From an archaeon (lineage in GTDB: Archaea; Thermoproteota; Nitrososphaeria; Nitrososphaerales; Gagatemarchaeaceae), in contig JAJYWC010000011.1 of assembly GCA_021791695.1 (NCBI GenBank), positions 1 to 53,114 on the forward strand: a stretch of DNA of 53,114 nucleotides. Direction: 5' to 3'. Below are positions 42,215 to 50,272 of this stretch, in pieces (position 1 is the first letter of the stretch; the number at the start of each line of letters is the position of its first letter). The position numbers were made by a program, and so were the translations under genes. The notes under the pieces were generated by a model. That model made no database searches. It was not told the origin of the DNA and saw nothing but the letters and a program-made list of their open reading frames with translations.

Positions 42215-43300
42215 GTGCTTTCGTGCGCTGCTCCGGTGCTATCTCAGACGCCTAGCGCACCGCAGCCGCGTCACGTCACAGTCGGACTGTACCTGAACGA
42301 CGTGGCAACGCTCGACCAGACCACCGGTTCCTTCGGCGCCGACTTCTACCTCTGGTTCAGGTGGCAGGGGAACTGGACGACGGGTGACGTCAACTCAACG
42401 GTGGCGGCCGACATTGCGACTGCGAAGGCGAGCCCAACCGGCAGCTTCTCGCAGCTCGCCGAATACGCTCTCCCGACACACTTCGAGTTGATGAACGGGC
42501 AGGTGGACGCGTTGGCGCTTATCGCCGCACAACCGGACTACAACGGGAGCAGCTACAACTTCCTCGAATACAGAGTCCACGCCACGATGCATGACCCGAT
42601 GGTGCTCAACAACTACCCCCTCGACGTGCAGACGCTCTCCATCGAGATAGAGGACAGCTTCTATCCTAACTCGACGCTGGTCTACGTCCCCGACCCCGGG
42701 AGCAGCATCGACCCTTCAATCACTTCGGGCAACGGGATTCCGGGCTGGAGGTATGATGCAGGTTCGTTCTCCATCGTGGTGACGAACCACCTCTACGCCA
42801 CCGCATTCGGATACGGCGTCATCCCCGGCTTGAACACGAGCTCGAGTTACTCGCACTTCGACGCGTCGTTCACGATAAGGAGACCCTTCGCAAACGCGGT
42901 CACGACGCTATTACTGCCCGTGGCCATACTGCTCGCTCTTACACTCGTATCGTTCTTCATCTCAATCGACAAGTTCGAGGAAAGGCTGGCGCTTCTCGTC
43001 ACCGCCGTGCTCTCGGCTGTGCTGCTGCAGGTCAACTTCGCACAGAACATCCCGGCCTCCGGCAGCTTCACCCTCGCCGACCGGACCATAGTCGTCCTCT
43101 ACGTGGTGCTGGTCTACGGTCTTGCAATCACGGTAGTCCAGAAGTGGCTGAACCCCGAGAAGCACCCACGCGCCGTCCTATGGGTCGACCGAGTCACGGT
43201 CGTTATCATCTCTATCGGCGCCACGATCGCAATCTGGTGGCTATTCTACTCTGTGTGCGACGCGCGAATCTGCAGCCTGCCAATCGGCGTAAGCCCTTAA
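42215..43300 (+). CDS. Pentameric ligand-gated ion channel homologue 2
   Basis: About 361 residues from GTG 42215. The extracellular domain has HVTVGLYLNDVATLDQTTGSF, LDVQTLSIEIEDS (NYPLDVQ, the canonical loop) and GIPGWRYDAGSF. M1 is TTLLLPVAILLALTLVSFFIS, M2 ERLALLVTAVLSAVLLQVNFAQN, M3 from LADRTIVVLYVV and M4 near the end. In frame upstream of the GTG the sequence still reads as a Sec signal peptide (WRRLIPLPVLALLVLS), but no ATG, GTG or TTG is found back to the TAA near 42074, so the true start is unclear (ATA or CTG possible). It may form heteropentamers with the upstream product. Confidence 0.8.
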   Translation: MLSCAAPVLSQTPSAPQPRHVTVGLYLNDVATLDQTTGSFGADFYLWFRWQGNWTTGDVNSTVAADIATAKASPTGSFSQLAEYALPTHFELMNGQVDALALIAAQPDYNGSSYNFLEYRVHATMHDPMVLNNYPLDVQTLSIEIEDSFYPNSTLVYVPDPGSSIDPSITSGNGIPGWRYDAGSFSIVVTNHLYATAFGYGVIPGLNTSSSYSHFDASFTIRRPFANAVTTLLLPVAILLALTLVSFFISIDKFEERLALLVTAVLSAVLLQVNFAQNIPASGSFTLADRTIVVLYVVLVYGLAITVVQKWLNPEKHPRAVLWVDRVTVVIISIGATIAIWWLFYSVCDARICSLPIGVSP

Positions 43301-43333
43301 ATACGGTTCTAGGGACTTTCTGCCCGATACGCG

Positions 43334-44119
43334 ATGGCCCTCGAACCCTGGGAGTGGCTCGTGATCGGGCTCATTGTAGCCGGGGTCGTCATCGTTTTCG
43401 TGGTCATCTTCTGGGAGGGAGTAATCAAGACGATAAGGAAGATGCCTGCACAGCAGACGATCCTGAAGGACCAGGGTCCTCTGCCCAAAGCAGATTACAC
43501 CAAGGTAATCTGGGCAGGCGAAACGGTAGGGCACCCGCCGGCAAAGAGGAGCATCAATCTCACCTACACGCAGCCTGAGCGCGTCGTGATGTCCTTCTTC
43601 GCAGACTTCACGGACAGCAGAGGTGTCTACCTCGACCCCGTGAGGGCGATAAGGGTCAACGGCGAGATCGTGGAGATAAGGGACATGCCCTCAGACCCCG
43701 AGAAGCTAAGGTCGGTCAAGAAGGACAACGTCGACATCACGCAGTACATCCAGACCAGCGACAAGGGGATAATCAACAACTTTGAGGTCAGCTACATCGT
43801 CAAGGGACGCGGCGCGTTCCTGAGGAGCAGCCTCGGGAAGATGACGATGGTGATCTCGGTCATGATGCCGAGGGCGAACATACAGGGGGTCGGGCGTGAG
43901 ACCAAGTTCTGCATGAACTGTGACACCACGATACCCGTCAAGGCCCCGTTCTGCTGGAACTGCGGGGTACCCCAGGAGGCCTTCAGCGGTCTCACCACGA
44001 GGAAGTGCCTGACCTGCGGCACCGAACTGCCGATGGTCGCGATATACTGCTACTCCTGCGGGACGGCACAGCCACAGGGCGCTCCTGAGTCCATCCCAGC
44101 TCAACCTCCATCGGCTTAG
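43334..44119 (+). CDS. Membrane protein with double zinc ribbon, unknown
   Basis: The 261-residue protein begins with one transmembrane helix (WLVIGLIVAGVVIVFVVIFWEG, about residues 8-30), then a beta-rich middle domain (SFFADFTDSRGVYLDPVRAIRVNGE), and ends with two zinc ribbons: CMNCDTTIPVKAPFCWNCG and CLTCGTELPMVAIYCYSCG. It starts 33 bases after the second channel gene on the same strand, so the three may be co-transcribed. It could regulate or sense for the channels. No catalytic motif was found. Confidence 0.65.
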   Translation: MALEPWEWLVIGLIVAGVVIVFVVIFWEGVIKTIRKMPAQQTILKDQGPLPKADYTKVIWAGETVGHPPAKRSINLTYTQPERVVMSFFADFTDSRGVYLDPVRAIRVNGEIVEIRDMPSDPEKLRSVKKDNVDITQYIQTSDKGIINNFEVSYIVKGRGAFLRSSLGKMTMVISVMMPRANIQGVGRETKFCMNCDTTIPVKAPFCWNCGVPQEAFSGLTTRKCLTCGTELPMVAIYCYSCGTAQPQGAPESIPAQPPSA

Positions 44120-44934
44120 CTCAGGCTGCCGCCGTTTCCTACGGCCCCCGCCACGGGTCCTGGAGGAGCCGGAGGAGGTGGAGCTACGCCTCCGGTACCC
44201 ATTATGTTCGTTATCACGGTGGTTCCCTTCCAGGCCAGAAAGAGCTGCACGAAGGCCTGAGCTATCGAGTCGCAGAGCGGGTCGGCGTGCTCTCCGGGGA
44301 CGCCCAAGAGTCCAAGCATGGAGAGCTTCAGCAGAGAGGCGTCCATCAAGGCGTCCCCCGGCGACGCCCCTGACGCTAGCGGGACGGGAGTGTTGGGCGA
44401 GGGCGGCATAGTCGTGGAGCAGGCAGTGCCACCGGGGAAAGGAATGGCAGGGTTGGTGTAGCCGAGCTCCCATGCCGTCCACGCCTGACCTATGGCCGAG
44501 CTGACGGCATTTGCATAGAGGGCGTAGTTGCCCCCCTTCTGCTGCATCCTTGCTAGAATCATGGGTCCGGCCATGAGCCCTCCACCGACCATCCCACCGG
44601 GAGGGAGTATCCCCACCCCAGCGTTGATTATCACCCCCACGAACTTCACCGCGCTCTGCCAGCTGCTCCAGGATCCGCAGATGGCCGCGCACGCATCATC
44701 AATGAAACCCTCGAAACCCTCGCTGACCTTGTTGCAAGCCTCGACGGCTATCTTGTCCATGCTTGGCGGGACGAAGATGTTGGTGGGGCGCGGGACGCCC
44801 GGCCGGAAGTCTTCGACCTTTTTGTTGACGCTGTCTTCCAGTGCGGGGTCCCACGACGACGGCACCTTGATACCCTTCGACAGGAAGTTCGCCTTGACAA
44901 GTTGCGCCATTAGGTTAGCGTCGGGCGCGGGCAT
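44116..44934 (-). CDS. CIS-associated protein with duplicated hydrophobic module, unknown
   Basis: The 272-residue protein ends the CIS operon, one base after the PAAR gene. It has a soluble N-terminal third, a glycine-rich hydrophobic segment (GVIINAGVGILPPGGMVGGG), then two similar modules: SSAIGQAWTAWELGY followed by a Pro-rich stretch, and DSIAQAFVQLFLAWKGTTVI followed by PPPPAPPGPVAG. No known domain was recognised. Adjacent PAAR placement suggests cargo, an effector or a tip accessory, with the hydrophobic parts possibly inserting into target membranes. Confidence 0.6.
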   Translation of the reverse strand: MPAPDANLMAQLVKANFLSKGIKVPSSWDPALEDSVNKKVEDFRPGVPRPTNIFVPPSMDKIAVEACNKVSEGFEGFIDDACAAICGSWSSWQSAVKFVGVIINAGVGILPPGGMVGGGLMAGPMILARMQQKGGNYALYANAVSSAIGQAWTAWELGYTNPAIPFPGGTACSTTMPPSPNTPVPLASGASPGDALMDASLLKLSMLGLLGVPGEHADPLCDSIAQAFVQLFLAWKGTTVITNIMGTGGVAPPPPAPPGPVAGAVGNGGSLS

Positions 44935-44935
44935 T

Positions 44936-45262
44936 CTAGCCGCCCACCATGACCGTCGGGCTGCCGGCCGTTATCGAGCCGCTGCCTGCGCAGTGCTGGG
45001 TGGGGTCGCCGGACCTGGCAAGGGGCTTGCCGTTCACTTTGACCGTGGCGGAGCCGCTCGAGACCGAGAAGTTGTTCGCGGCGCAGCACGCCGCGTGGAG
45101 ACCCTTGTCGTCCTTACGCGCAGCCGGAAGTCCATTGATCAGGACGTTTGGGGACCCCGAGGCTATCACCCCGGCTACGGGGTGGGGACAGATCGGGCAT
45201 CCGTGCGCGCAGTTTCCCTGGACAGCGTCAGTCTGTCTTGCTGCACCCGGCAATAATAGCAC
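44936..45262 (-). CDS. PAAR-like spike-tip protein of the CIS
   Basis: About 105 residues. Its core is the PAAR-type beta repeat: PGAARQTDAVQG, HPVAGVIASGSPNVLINGLPAARKDD, CAANNFSVSSGSATVKVNGKPLARSGDPTQHC and SITAGSPTVMVGG. His and Cys ligands could hold the metal that sharpens the tip. GTG 45262 abuts the spike stop; TTG 45253 gives the conventional MPGAARQTD start and is likely the true one. It would cap the OB-fold spike encoded upstream and pierce the target membrane. Confidence 0.9.
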   Translation of the reverse strand: MLLLPGAARQTDAVQGNCAHGCPICPHPVAGVIASGSPNVLINGLPAARKDDKGLHAACCAANNFSVSSGSATVKVNGKPLARSGDPTQHCAGSGSITAGSPTVMVGG

Positions 45263-45892
45263 CTACGGGTTGATGTCCACGGTGGTCCCCTTGACGGTCA
45301 TCTTGCCACCGGCTTTGAGTTCCGTATCAGCGTCGCTTTCGAGGGTGATGCTCTTAGCCTTGATCGAGAGGTCGTCCTCGGTCTTGATCGTGATCGGCTT
45401 CTTCGTCTCGAGCTTGACCTCCTCCTTGCTCACGGTGAGATCTGTGTCCCCCACGTGAAGTATCAGCTGTTCGTCCTTCACGGTCAGCTTGACGTCACCC
45501 TCCGGGAGTTCGATGTGGAGCCTGCGAAGCTCGACGTTCTTCTCGTACGCGGGTTTGTACACGAACTCCTCCGCCTGGCTCGTCGGCGGCCGGTCATCGT
45601 CGTTGTACAGCCTCCCGATGATGATCGGTGAGTTGAAGTCCCCGTTCACGAATGCGAGCAGGACGAGGTCGCCAACGTGAGGAGGGCTGACGAGCCCCAC
45701 GTGGGACGTCGCGACGGGGACCTTTCTCAGCTCGATATCCCTGTCCCTTAACTTCACGCTGCATTCGTAGTTGTCGTTGTCTCCGTCTTCCGAGTGCGGG
45801 AACACCGAGGTAACGACGCCCAGCTCCGAGACGTGGAGCTTCTTGACCTCTGCCTTCGCTATCTTCCTCATCGAGTCGACGATACCGCTCAC
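45263..45892 (-). CDS. Baseplate spike protein, gpV/gp5-like OB fold
   Basis: About 209 residues from GTG 45892, which has GGAGG eight bases upstream; the longer frame to 46192 overlaps another gene and is not conserved. The N-terminal region GVVTSVFPHSEDGDNDNYECSVKL and VPVATSHVGLVSPPHVGDLVLLAFVNGDFNSPIIIGRLYN is the classic OB-fold of phage spikes (P2 gpV, T4 gp5C). The rest is beta-helix-like repeated strands (VKLTVKDEQLILHVGDTDLT, LSIKAKSITLESDADTEL). It forms a trimeric needle below the hub. Confidence 0.9.
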   Translation of the reverse strand: MSGIVDSMRKIAKAEVKKLHVSELGVVTSVFPHSEDGDNDNYECSVKLRDRDIELRKVPVATSHVGLVSPPHVGDLVLLAFVNGDFNSPIIIGRLYNDDDRPPTSQAEEFVYKPAYEKNVELRRLHIELPEGDVKLTVKDEQLILHVGDTDLTVSKEEVKLETKKPITIKTEDDLSIKAKSITLESDADTELKAGGKMTVKGTTVDINP

Positions 45893-45936
45893 GGTGAACG
45901 CCTCCCAATGCTGAGCGCTGTCGATCTGGACATATC

Positions 45937-46647
45937 CTACACCGGAGGCTTCTGGCGGACCTCGATACTCTCGATTCTCGGGACAGACTCCTTGGCCTGT
46001 ACCTCGATCTCGGCAGTGTAGACCACCCTCTGGGCGAAGATCTCGTCCGGCAGGCCGTCCTCCTGTCCGAGTATGAACCCCTTCGAGGGCTTGAGCTGTA
46101 TACCCTTCCCAGCGAGCGCCTCCTGCGAGAGAACCATCCCCTTGATCACGTCGAGGACGATGTCGTCGACGCTGGTCTCGTCTTCCCCCCACACGTCGAT
46201 GTGACAGACGATATGCAGCCTGACGGTCCGGGTCCTGCCGGCGCTTGCGGCCGAGAGGTACCGGAAGACTATCGGCGCTTCTTCCTTCGGAGGCACCTGG
46301 AACGTGACCCTTCCGGTGACATAGTTGACCACGAAGTCCGTCCCTTCGGCGAGCCGGGTGCCCGGTGGCGACTCGACCGAAGTGAGGGGCCTCTGGGCTC
46401 TCTGGGACAGCTTGAAGTTGACAGTCTTGCCGTCTCCTTCCTTCGAGTCCTGGACCTCCTCCGAGACCTGCGCCCCTCCACCCCCGACGCCCGAGTCCTC
46501 GAAAGTGAACTCAGGAGTGTAGACGAAGACGAACGGTAGTCGGGGAACCTTCTTGCCTCCCGGCGCCTTGGCCGCGACGCTCTGGTTCGGGACTATCTCA
46601 AGCCGCTCCTTCAGAATCGCAGCGACCTGCTCAGAGAGTTCGTGCAT
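45937..46647 (-). CDS. CIS tail/baseplate protein, unknown (possible tail terminator)
   Basis: The 236-residue protein has a helical N-terminus, a beta-rich middle (FVFVYTPEFTFED, YVTGRVTFQVPPKEE) with Gly-rich loops, and RLHIVCHIDVWGEDETSVDDIVLDVIKGM, reminiscent of tail terminator or neck proteins where a sheet packs on a helix. No definite family. Its place between the gpI-like gene and the spike suggests a baseplate or tail-completion role. Confidence 0.6.
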   Translation of the reverse strand: MHELSEQVAAILKERLEIVPNQSVAAKAPGGKKVPRLPFVFVYTPEFTFEDSGVGGGGAQVSEEVQDSKEGDGKTVNFKLSQRAQRPLTSVESPPGTRLAEGTDFVVNYVTGRVTFQVPPKEEAPIVFRYLSAASAGRTRTVRLHIVCHIDVWGEDETSVDDIVLDVIKGMVLSQEALAGKGIQLKPSKGFILGQEDGLPDEIFAQRVVYTAEIEVQAKESVPRIESIEVRQKPPV

Positions 46648-46653
46648 CAGACA

Positions 46654-47316
46654 TCACACGAGCTGCCTCACCCGGGCCCGGAGCTGGACGACGTTGCCCA
46701 CTCTGCTCCGGGCTTCGGAGATTGCATTTGCGAACGATATCGATATGACTTCGCGTTCGGGGTGCGGATTGTTCAACCTGTACCTGTACCAGACCCATTG
46801 CGACGGAGAGAGGATGTACTCCACGAACGGATTGTCGTCTCCTGCCGGTGCTAGCGCAGTTACTTCGTGTGTAAAGAGGCCCGAGAAGCTCGCGTCGCTA
46901 CCGTCTGCGTAGTTGAGCCTTACGTCTAGGGCCTTCTTGTTCCCGCCCTCCGCCCCTGCCCAGTAGTCTAGCTGGTCGAAGGTGTTGGTAACCGTAAACC
47001 TGCATATGCCCACCTCTCCCTTCACAGGCGGCACCCACTGGCGCGAGATCAGGCCGACGATTCGGGAGCCGTAGTTGCCGAGTTCGCCGGGGACCGTCTC
47101 GTTGAGCGCGTACGAACGACCCTCGGTGCTCTCGAGGTTGGTCATGGTATGGAGCACCGACATGTTATCGATGTACTTCTGCAGTTCGTCGCAGCGGGCC
47201 CGTAGTAAGACTATCTCGGCGAGCAGAGCCCGCTGTATGTAGTTCCAGTCCTCGGACCTGATCGGTCCACCGGGTTGGGCCGGTCTCGGCTGAAATTCGG
47301 TCAACGGCCAGAACAC
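46654..47316 (-). CDS. CIS baseplate-region protein, unknown
   Basis: About 220 residues starting at GTG 47316, which overlaps the stop of the gpI-like gene by one base (TAGTG) with AAGGAG just before it. The N-terminus is followed by a coiled-coil-like helix (LLAEIVLLRARCDELQKYID), then a beta-rich region with many aromatics (WVPPVKGEVGICRFTVTNTFD, FVEYILSPSQWVWYRYRL). It may be a wedge, fibre or receptor-binding component. No known family seen. Confidence 0.65.
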   Translation of the reverse strand: MFWPLTEFQPRPAQPGGPIRSEDWNYIQRALLAEIVLLRARCDELQKYIDNMSVLHTMTNLESTEGRSYALNETVPGELGNYGSRIVGLISRQWVPPVKGEVGICRFTVTNTFDQLDYWAGAEGGNKKALDVRLNYADGSDASFSGLFTHEVTALAPAGDDNPFVEYILSPSQWVWYRYRLNNPHPEREVISISFANAISEARSRVGNVVQLRARVRQLV

Positions 47317-48227
47317 TACTCCTTGACTCGTAGGGTCGCCCTGATACCTTGGGCCCTTATAACACTGAGCAACGCCTCGACCTCTTCTGGAGAGGTTCCG
47401 CTCTTCTCGAGTGCGTGATATGGGACGGTCACATCGAAGGTGCACGGCTGCCGGGCCGTCCACTCGAACTTCACGCGCACAGTAGGAACGGGCTTCTGGA
47501 AGACAGAGCCGTCGAATGCCGCGTGGTCGAAGCTGCCCACCAAGGATGAGAGCTCTTCATGGAAGTCCCAGGTCGAGCCGAGGCGGAGAAGGGCGGGCGT
47601 TCCATTAAGCTCCAGCTGGTCCGTGACGTCCTTTCCGTCGAGCTCAGCGTGGCCTCCGTCGATCGTCAGGCGCTGCCCGTGCAAGACCGTGCCTCTGAAG
47701 CGCATCCATGCTCCTGTCTCCTTCACCGAGAGAGTCGGGTTAACAATCTTCTCGCTCTCATCGTCTATCGTTATTTCTACCTTGGGCGTCGCGTCGTCCA
47801 CGCTCATGCTCCCGAGCTCCCACTCCGTGTCGCCCCTCGCGGTCCGTGAAACGGAAAGCGGCATGGGCGGGTTCTCCTCGAGCCCCACCTGGTCCCTGCG
47901 CACCCTGAGGAATGCGGCGATCATCGATATCACAGATTCGCGAGTGCCGCCGCCTCTGAACTGCTGGACTCCGTTCTTGACGCGCCTTCTGTAGTCCACG
48001 TCCGATTCGCCATGAACTCGTTCGAGGTCGAAGATGGCGCCGAGTGCGTCCAGGTCTGCATGATGCGCCGTCTCTACCCAGTGCGTCCTCGCGATCCTGA
48101 AGATGTCCTGCTGCTGCTCGTTCAACGACCTGGCGAAAGCGTCGACCAGCTTGTAGATCACCGAGTCTGGGTCCCACGAACGATAGAACTCGGGCAGCCT
48201 TTCAGCGACACGTTGTGTGCGCTGCAA
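47316..48227 (-). CDS. Baseplate wedge protein, gpI-like
   Basis: About 303 residues. The first 110 residues match tail proteins of the P2 gpI/T4 gp7-like group: VAERLPEFYRSWDPDSVIYKLVDAFARSLNEQQQDIFRI, HHADLDALGAIFDLER and a following RRRVKNGVQQFRGGGTRESVISMIAAFL. The C-terminal half is beta-rich and may be a fibre-attachment domain. Start: GTG 48236 or TTG 48227; the latter has GGAGG nine bases upstream and is preferred. It joins wedge gp25/gpJ around the hub. Confidence 0.8.
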   Translation of the reverse strand: MQRTQRVAERLPEFYRSWDPDSVIYKLVDAFARSLNEQQQDIFRIARTHWVETAHHADLDALGAIFDLERVHGESDVDYRRRVKNGVQQFRGGGTRESVISMIAAFLRVRRDQVGLEENPPMPLSVSRTARGDTEWELGSMSVDDATPKVEITIDDESEKIVNPTLSVKETGAWMRFRGTVLHGQRLTIDGGHAELDGKDVTDQLELNGTPALLRLGSTWDFHEELSSLVGSFDHAAFDGSVFQKPVPTVRVKFEWTARQPCTFDVTVPYHALEKSGTSPEEVEALLSVIRAQGIRATLRVKE

Positions 48228-48228
48228 G

Positions 48229-49845
48229 CTAGGCACCCTCCGTCGTCTGGACGGAGACGTCTCTGAGTCGGGCCTTCTCGTCTTGGGCGAGAAGCAGGTT
48301 CTCGTTGAAGCTGGTCGGCTGACCCTCGCGGAACGCCTGAACGGAGATGCTCCTCACGTCCCGGACCCCTTCAGCGGAGAGGATGAAGGAAGCTATGCGA
48401 CTGAATATTACCGTGTCACCTGTCTGGAGTGACTCGATGTAGCCCTCCAGACGCTCCTCAATCAGCGTCTGCACTTTCTCGAGCTGCGCATCCCGTTCCA
48501 GCTCCACGACTGCCCTGACGCCAAGGAGTACGAGTCTGGGCCTGACCACCTCAACCACGACCCCTGCGGCGCGCGTCTCCTCGACGACGCGTCGTATCTC
48601 TTCGATGTCGCCTCCATCTACTATCACCCGCACCACACCAGGTACTGGGAACTGCACGGTCTCGCCCTCGATCTCGGTGCTGAACGGTATGGGCAGCTCC
48701 TGAATCTTCACAGGGCGGACGACCCCTGGAACGTCCTCGACCCGCTGCTTGAGTGCGACCCCCGTCGCCCTGCCCAACGACTTGAGCTCGCCTCTCGCCC
48801 TCATGCGGAGCTCGTCGTCGCCCTCTACAGGGGAGCCCCCCGTCAGTGGCCTCCTGTTGATTACGTACTCTACACCCTCCACGGGCTTCGGCATGAGCAC
48901 GATGGCGCCCGCAAGCACGTTGCCTGCGGTACCCGGCTCGTCGGCCTCGACCATGACCTCGGCCTCCCATACGCCTCCCAGCGTCCTCTGGAGCGTCGCC
49001 CTCGAAGTGGTGTGAAAGAGGAGAGCTTCGCTGGAGCGCTTGGAGAGCGTCGAGACCTTCGTCCCCGCTGGTATTATGACCTGCTGGTATGTCTTGTAGT
49101 TGGCCGTGAACTCGCTGCTCACGTCCGGCGAGGTCCCTCCCTGGACCCAGACCAGAGAGTTCTCGGCGAGCCGATAATCGACGCCCTTCTTGAACTGGAT
49201 AGGAGCCCCTCCGGCCACCCCGCGTACGGCGACTATCTCCTTCACCGGCGCTTGCTTGAGCGGATACTCTGTCCGCTGCTCGTGCAGGAAGACCTCTTCG
49301 ATGGTGCTACCCTCCTGCGGCGCGCTTTTCCTTCCGAACACCACGGGGCCGACGGCCTTCTGAGGAGGGCGCCTCTTGGCACCTAGCAGGGCTACGACCT
49401 GGTCGAGAGCCGTCCCGGTGGCGGTTTCGATGAAGCCGGAGGCGTAGACGTAGTCCATCTGGACGTAGAGGTACTCCATCTCCCTCCCTATCGCCTCCAC
49501 TATCGTCCTCACGACGCTGCCCGGGTTGACGTCCGTTATCGGCGAGGGACTACCGAAGGAGTAGCTTACCCGGAACACGCTCATATGGTCGGGTTTAACG
49601 CCCGTCCTCCACTCGACCATGTTGTCAGAGAGGGTGTAGTCGGTCCCCTCGGAGAACACGTGCCTTGCCCCCTTCACCAGCCCCTCGACCTTGGCGATGC
49701 TCCGCACGCGTTCCTCGGTTCCGAGCTTGTATCTGACCTTCGATGAATCGTAGACATGCTTCTCGTCGACAACACCCTTGGTCAGCTGCTCGAGGATCGA
49801 CTCCGTGATCTCGGCGAACGACTTTCGGGAGTAGGACGAGGACAA
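48229..49845 (-). CDS. Baseplate wedge protein, gpJ/gp6-like
   Basis: The 538-residue protein has gpJ features: an N-terminal domain with TDVNPGSVVRTIVEAIGREMEYLYVQMDYVYASGFIETATGTALDQVVALLG, then the repeated beta-sandwich region (GTKVSTLSKRSSEALLF, GTAGNVLAGAIVLMP) and RPLTGGSPVEGDDELRMRARGEL followed by VEDVPGVVRPVKI. The final part is the gp6-like foot. TTG 49845 with GGAGG nine bases upstream is preferred over TTG 49854. It overlaps the gp25 gene and forms the wedge ring with it. Confidence 0.9.
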   Translation of the reverse strand: MSSSYSRKSFAEITESILEQLTKGVVDEKHVYDSSKVRYKLGTEERVRSIAKVEGLVKGARHVFSEGTDYTLSDNMVEWRTGVKPDHMSVFRVSYSFGSPSPITDVNPGSVVRTIVEAIGREMEYLYVQMDYVYASGFIETATGTALDQVVALLGAKRRPPQKAVGPVVFGRKSAPQEGSTIEEVFLHEQRTEYPLKQAPVKEIVAVRGVAGGAPIQFKKGVDYRLAENSLVWVQGGTSPDVSSEFTANYKTYQQVIIPAGTKVSTLSKRSSEALLFHTTSRATLQRTLGGVWEAEVMVEADEPGTAGNVLAGAIVLMPKPVEGVEYVINRRPLTGGSPVEGDDELRMRARGELKSLGRATGVALKQRVEDVPGVVRPVKIQELPIPFSTEIEGETVQFPVPGVVRVIVDGGDIEEIRRVVEETRAAGVVVEVVRPRLVLLGVRAVVELERDAQLEKVQTLIEERLEGYIESLQTGDTVIFSRIASFILSAEGVRDVRSISVQAFREGQPTSFNENLLLAQDEKARLRDVSVQTTEGA

Positions 49846-49846
49846 C

Positions 49847-50272
49847 CTAGGCAACCTCCAGGTAGAACGGGAGCACGATGTTCAGGGGCACCTCCCCGCC
49901 TATAGCCGAGACGCTGAGCTCGATCCTCACGGCTTCCGCGCGACCTTCCATCGGTGTGACCTGGAGCGAGAGTATCTCCTTGACCCTCGGCTCGTGTGAA
50001 AGTGCCTCCCTGATGATGACCTTGATACGCTCTCGCGTCGTTTCGTTGTTCGGCTCACCTATCAGGTCGTACAGCCTGGAGCCGTAGCGTCTGTGTCCTA
50101 TCTCGGTGAGCTCACCGCTGCGAGTCCTTATCCTGTGCACTATCGCCTGTCCGAGGTTCATCTCGTCCGAGACCAGGTCCAGGTCGCCGGAGGGAGAGAG
50201 GGCGAGGTCGGCCCCGGTCTGCGTCTCGACCAGCTTCAGGTCTTTGCCGAGGACGCCCTTGCCTTCGCTCAC
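49847..50272 (-). CDS. Baseplate wedge protein, gp25/GPW family
   Basis: The 141-residue protein has the gp25/GPW fold: LSPSGDLDLVSDEMNLGQAIVHRIRTRSGEL, RRYGSRLYDLIGEPN (the EPR-type core), then TRERIKVIIREALSHEPRVKEILSLQVTP. Gp25-like proteins initiate sheath assembly at the baseplate, which makes this the best single indicator of a contractile system. The start ATG overlaps the gpD-like stop as ATGA. Confidence 0.95.
   Translation of the reverse strand: MSEGKGVLGKDLKLVETQTGADLALSPSGDLDLVSDEMNLGQAIVHRIRTRSGELTEIGHRRYGSRLYDLIGEPNNETTRERIKVIIREALSHEPRVKEILSLQVTPMEGRAEAVRIELSVSAIGGEVPLNIVLPFYLEVA

Noticed and set aside
43706-44692. 328-codon minus-strand frame across two genes
   Set aside because: It overlaps the zinc-ribbon protein antisense and the CIS end protein in another frame; low-complexity, Arg-rich.
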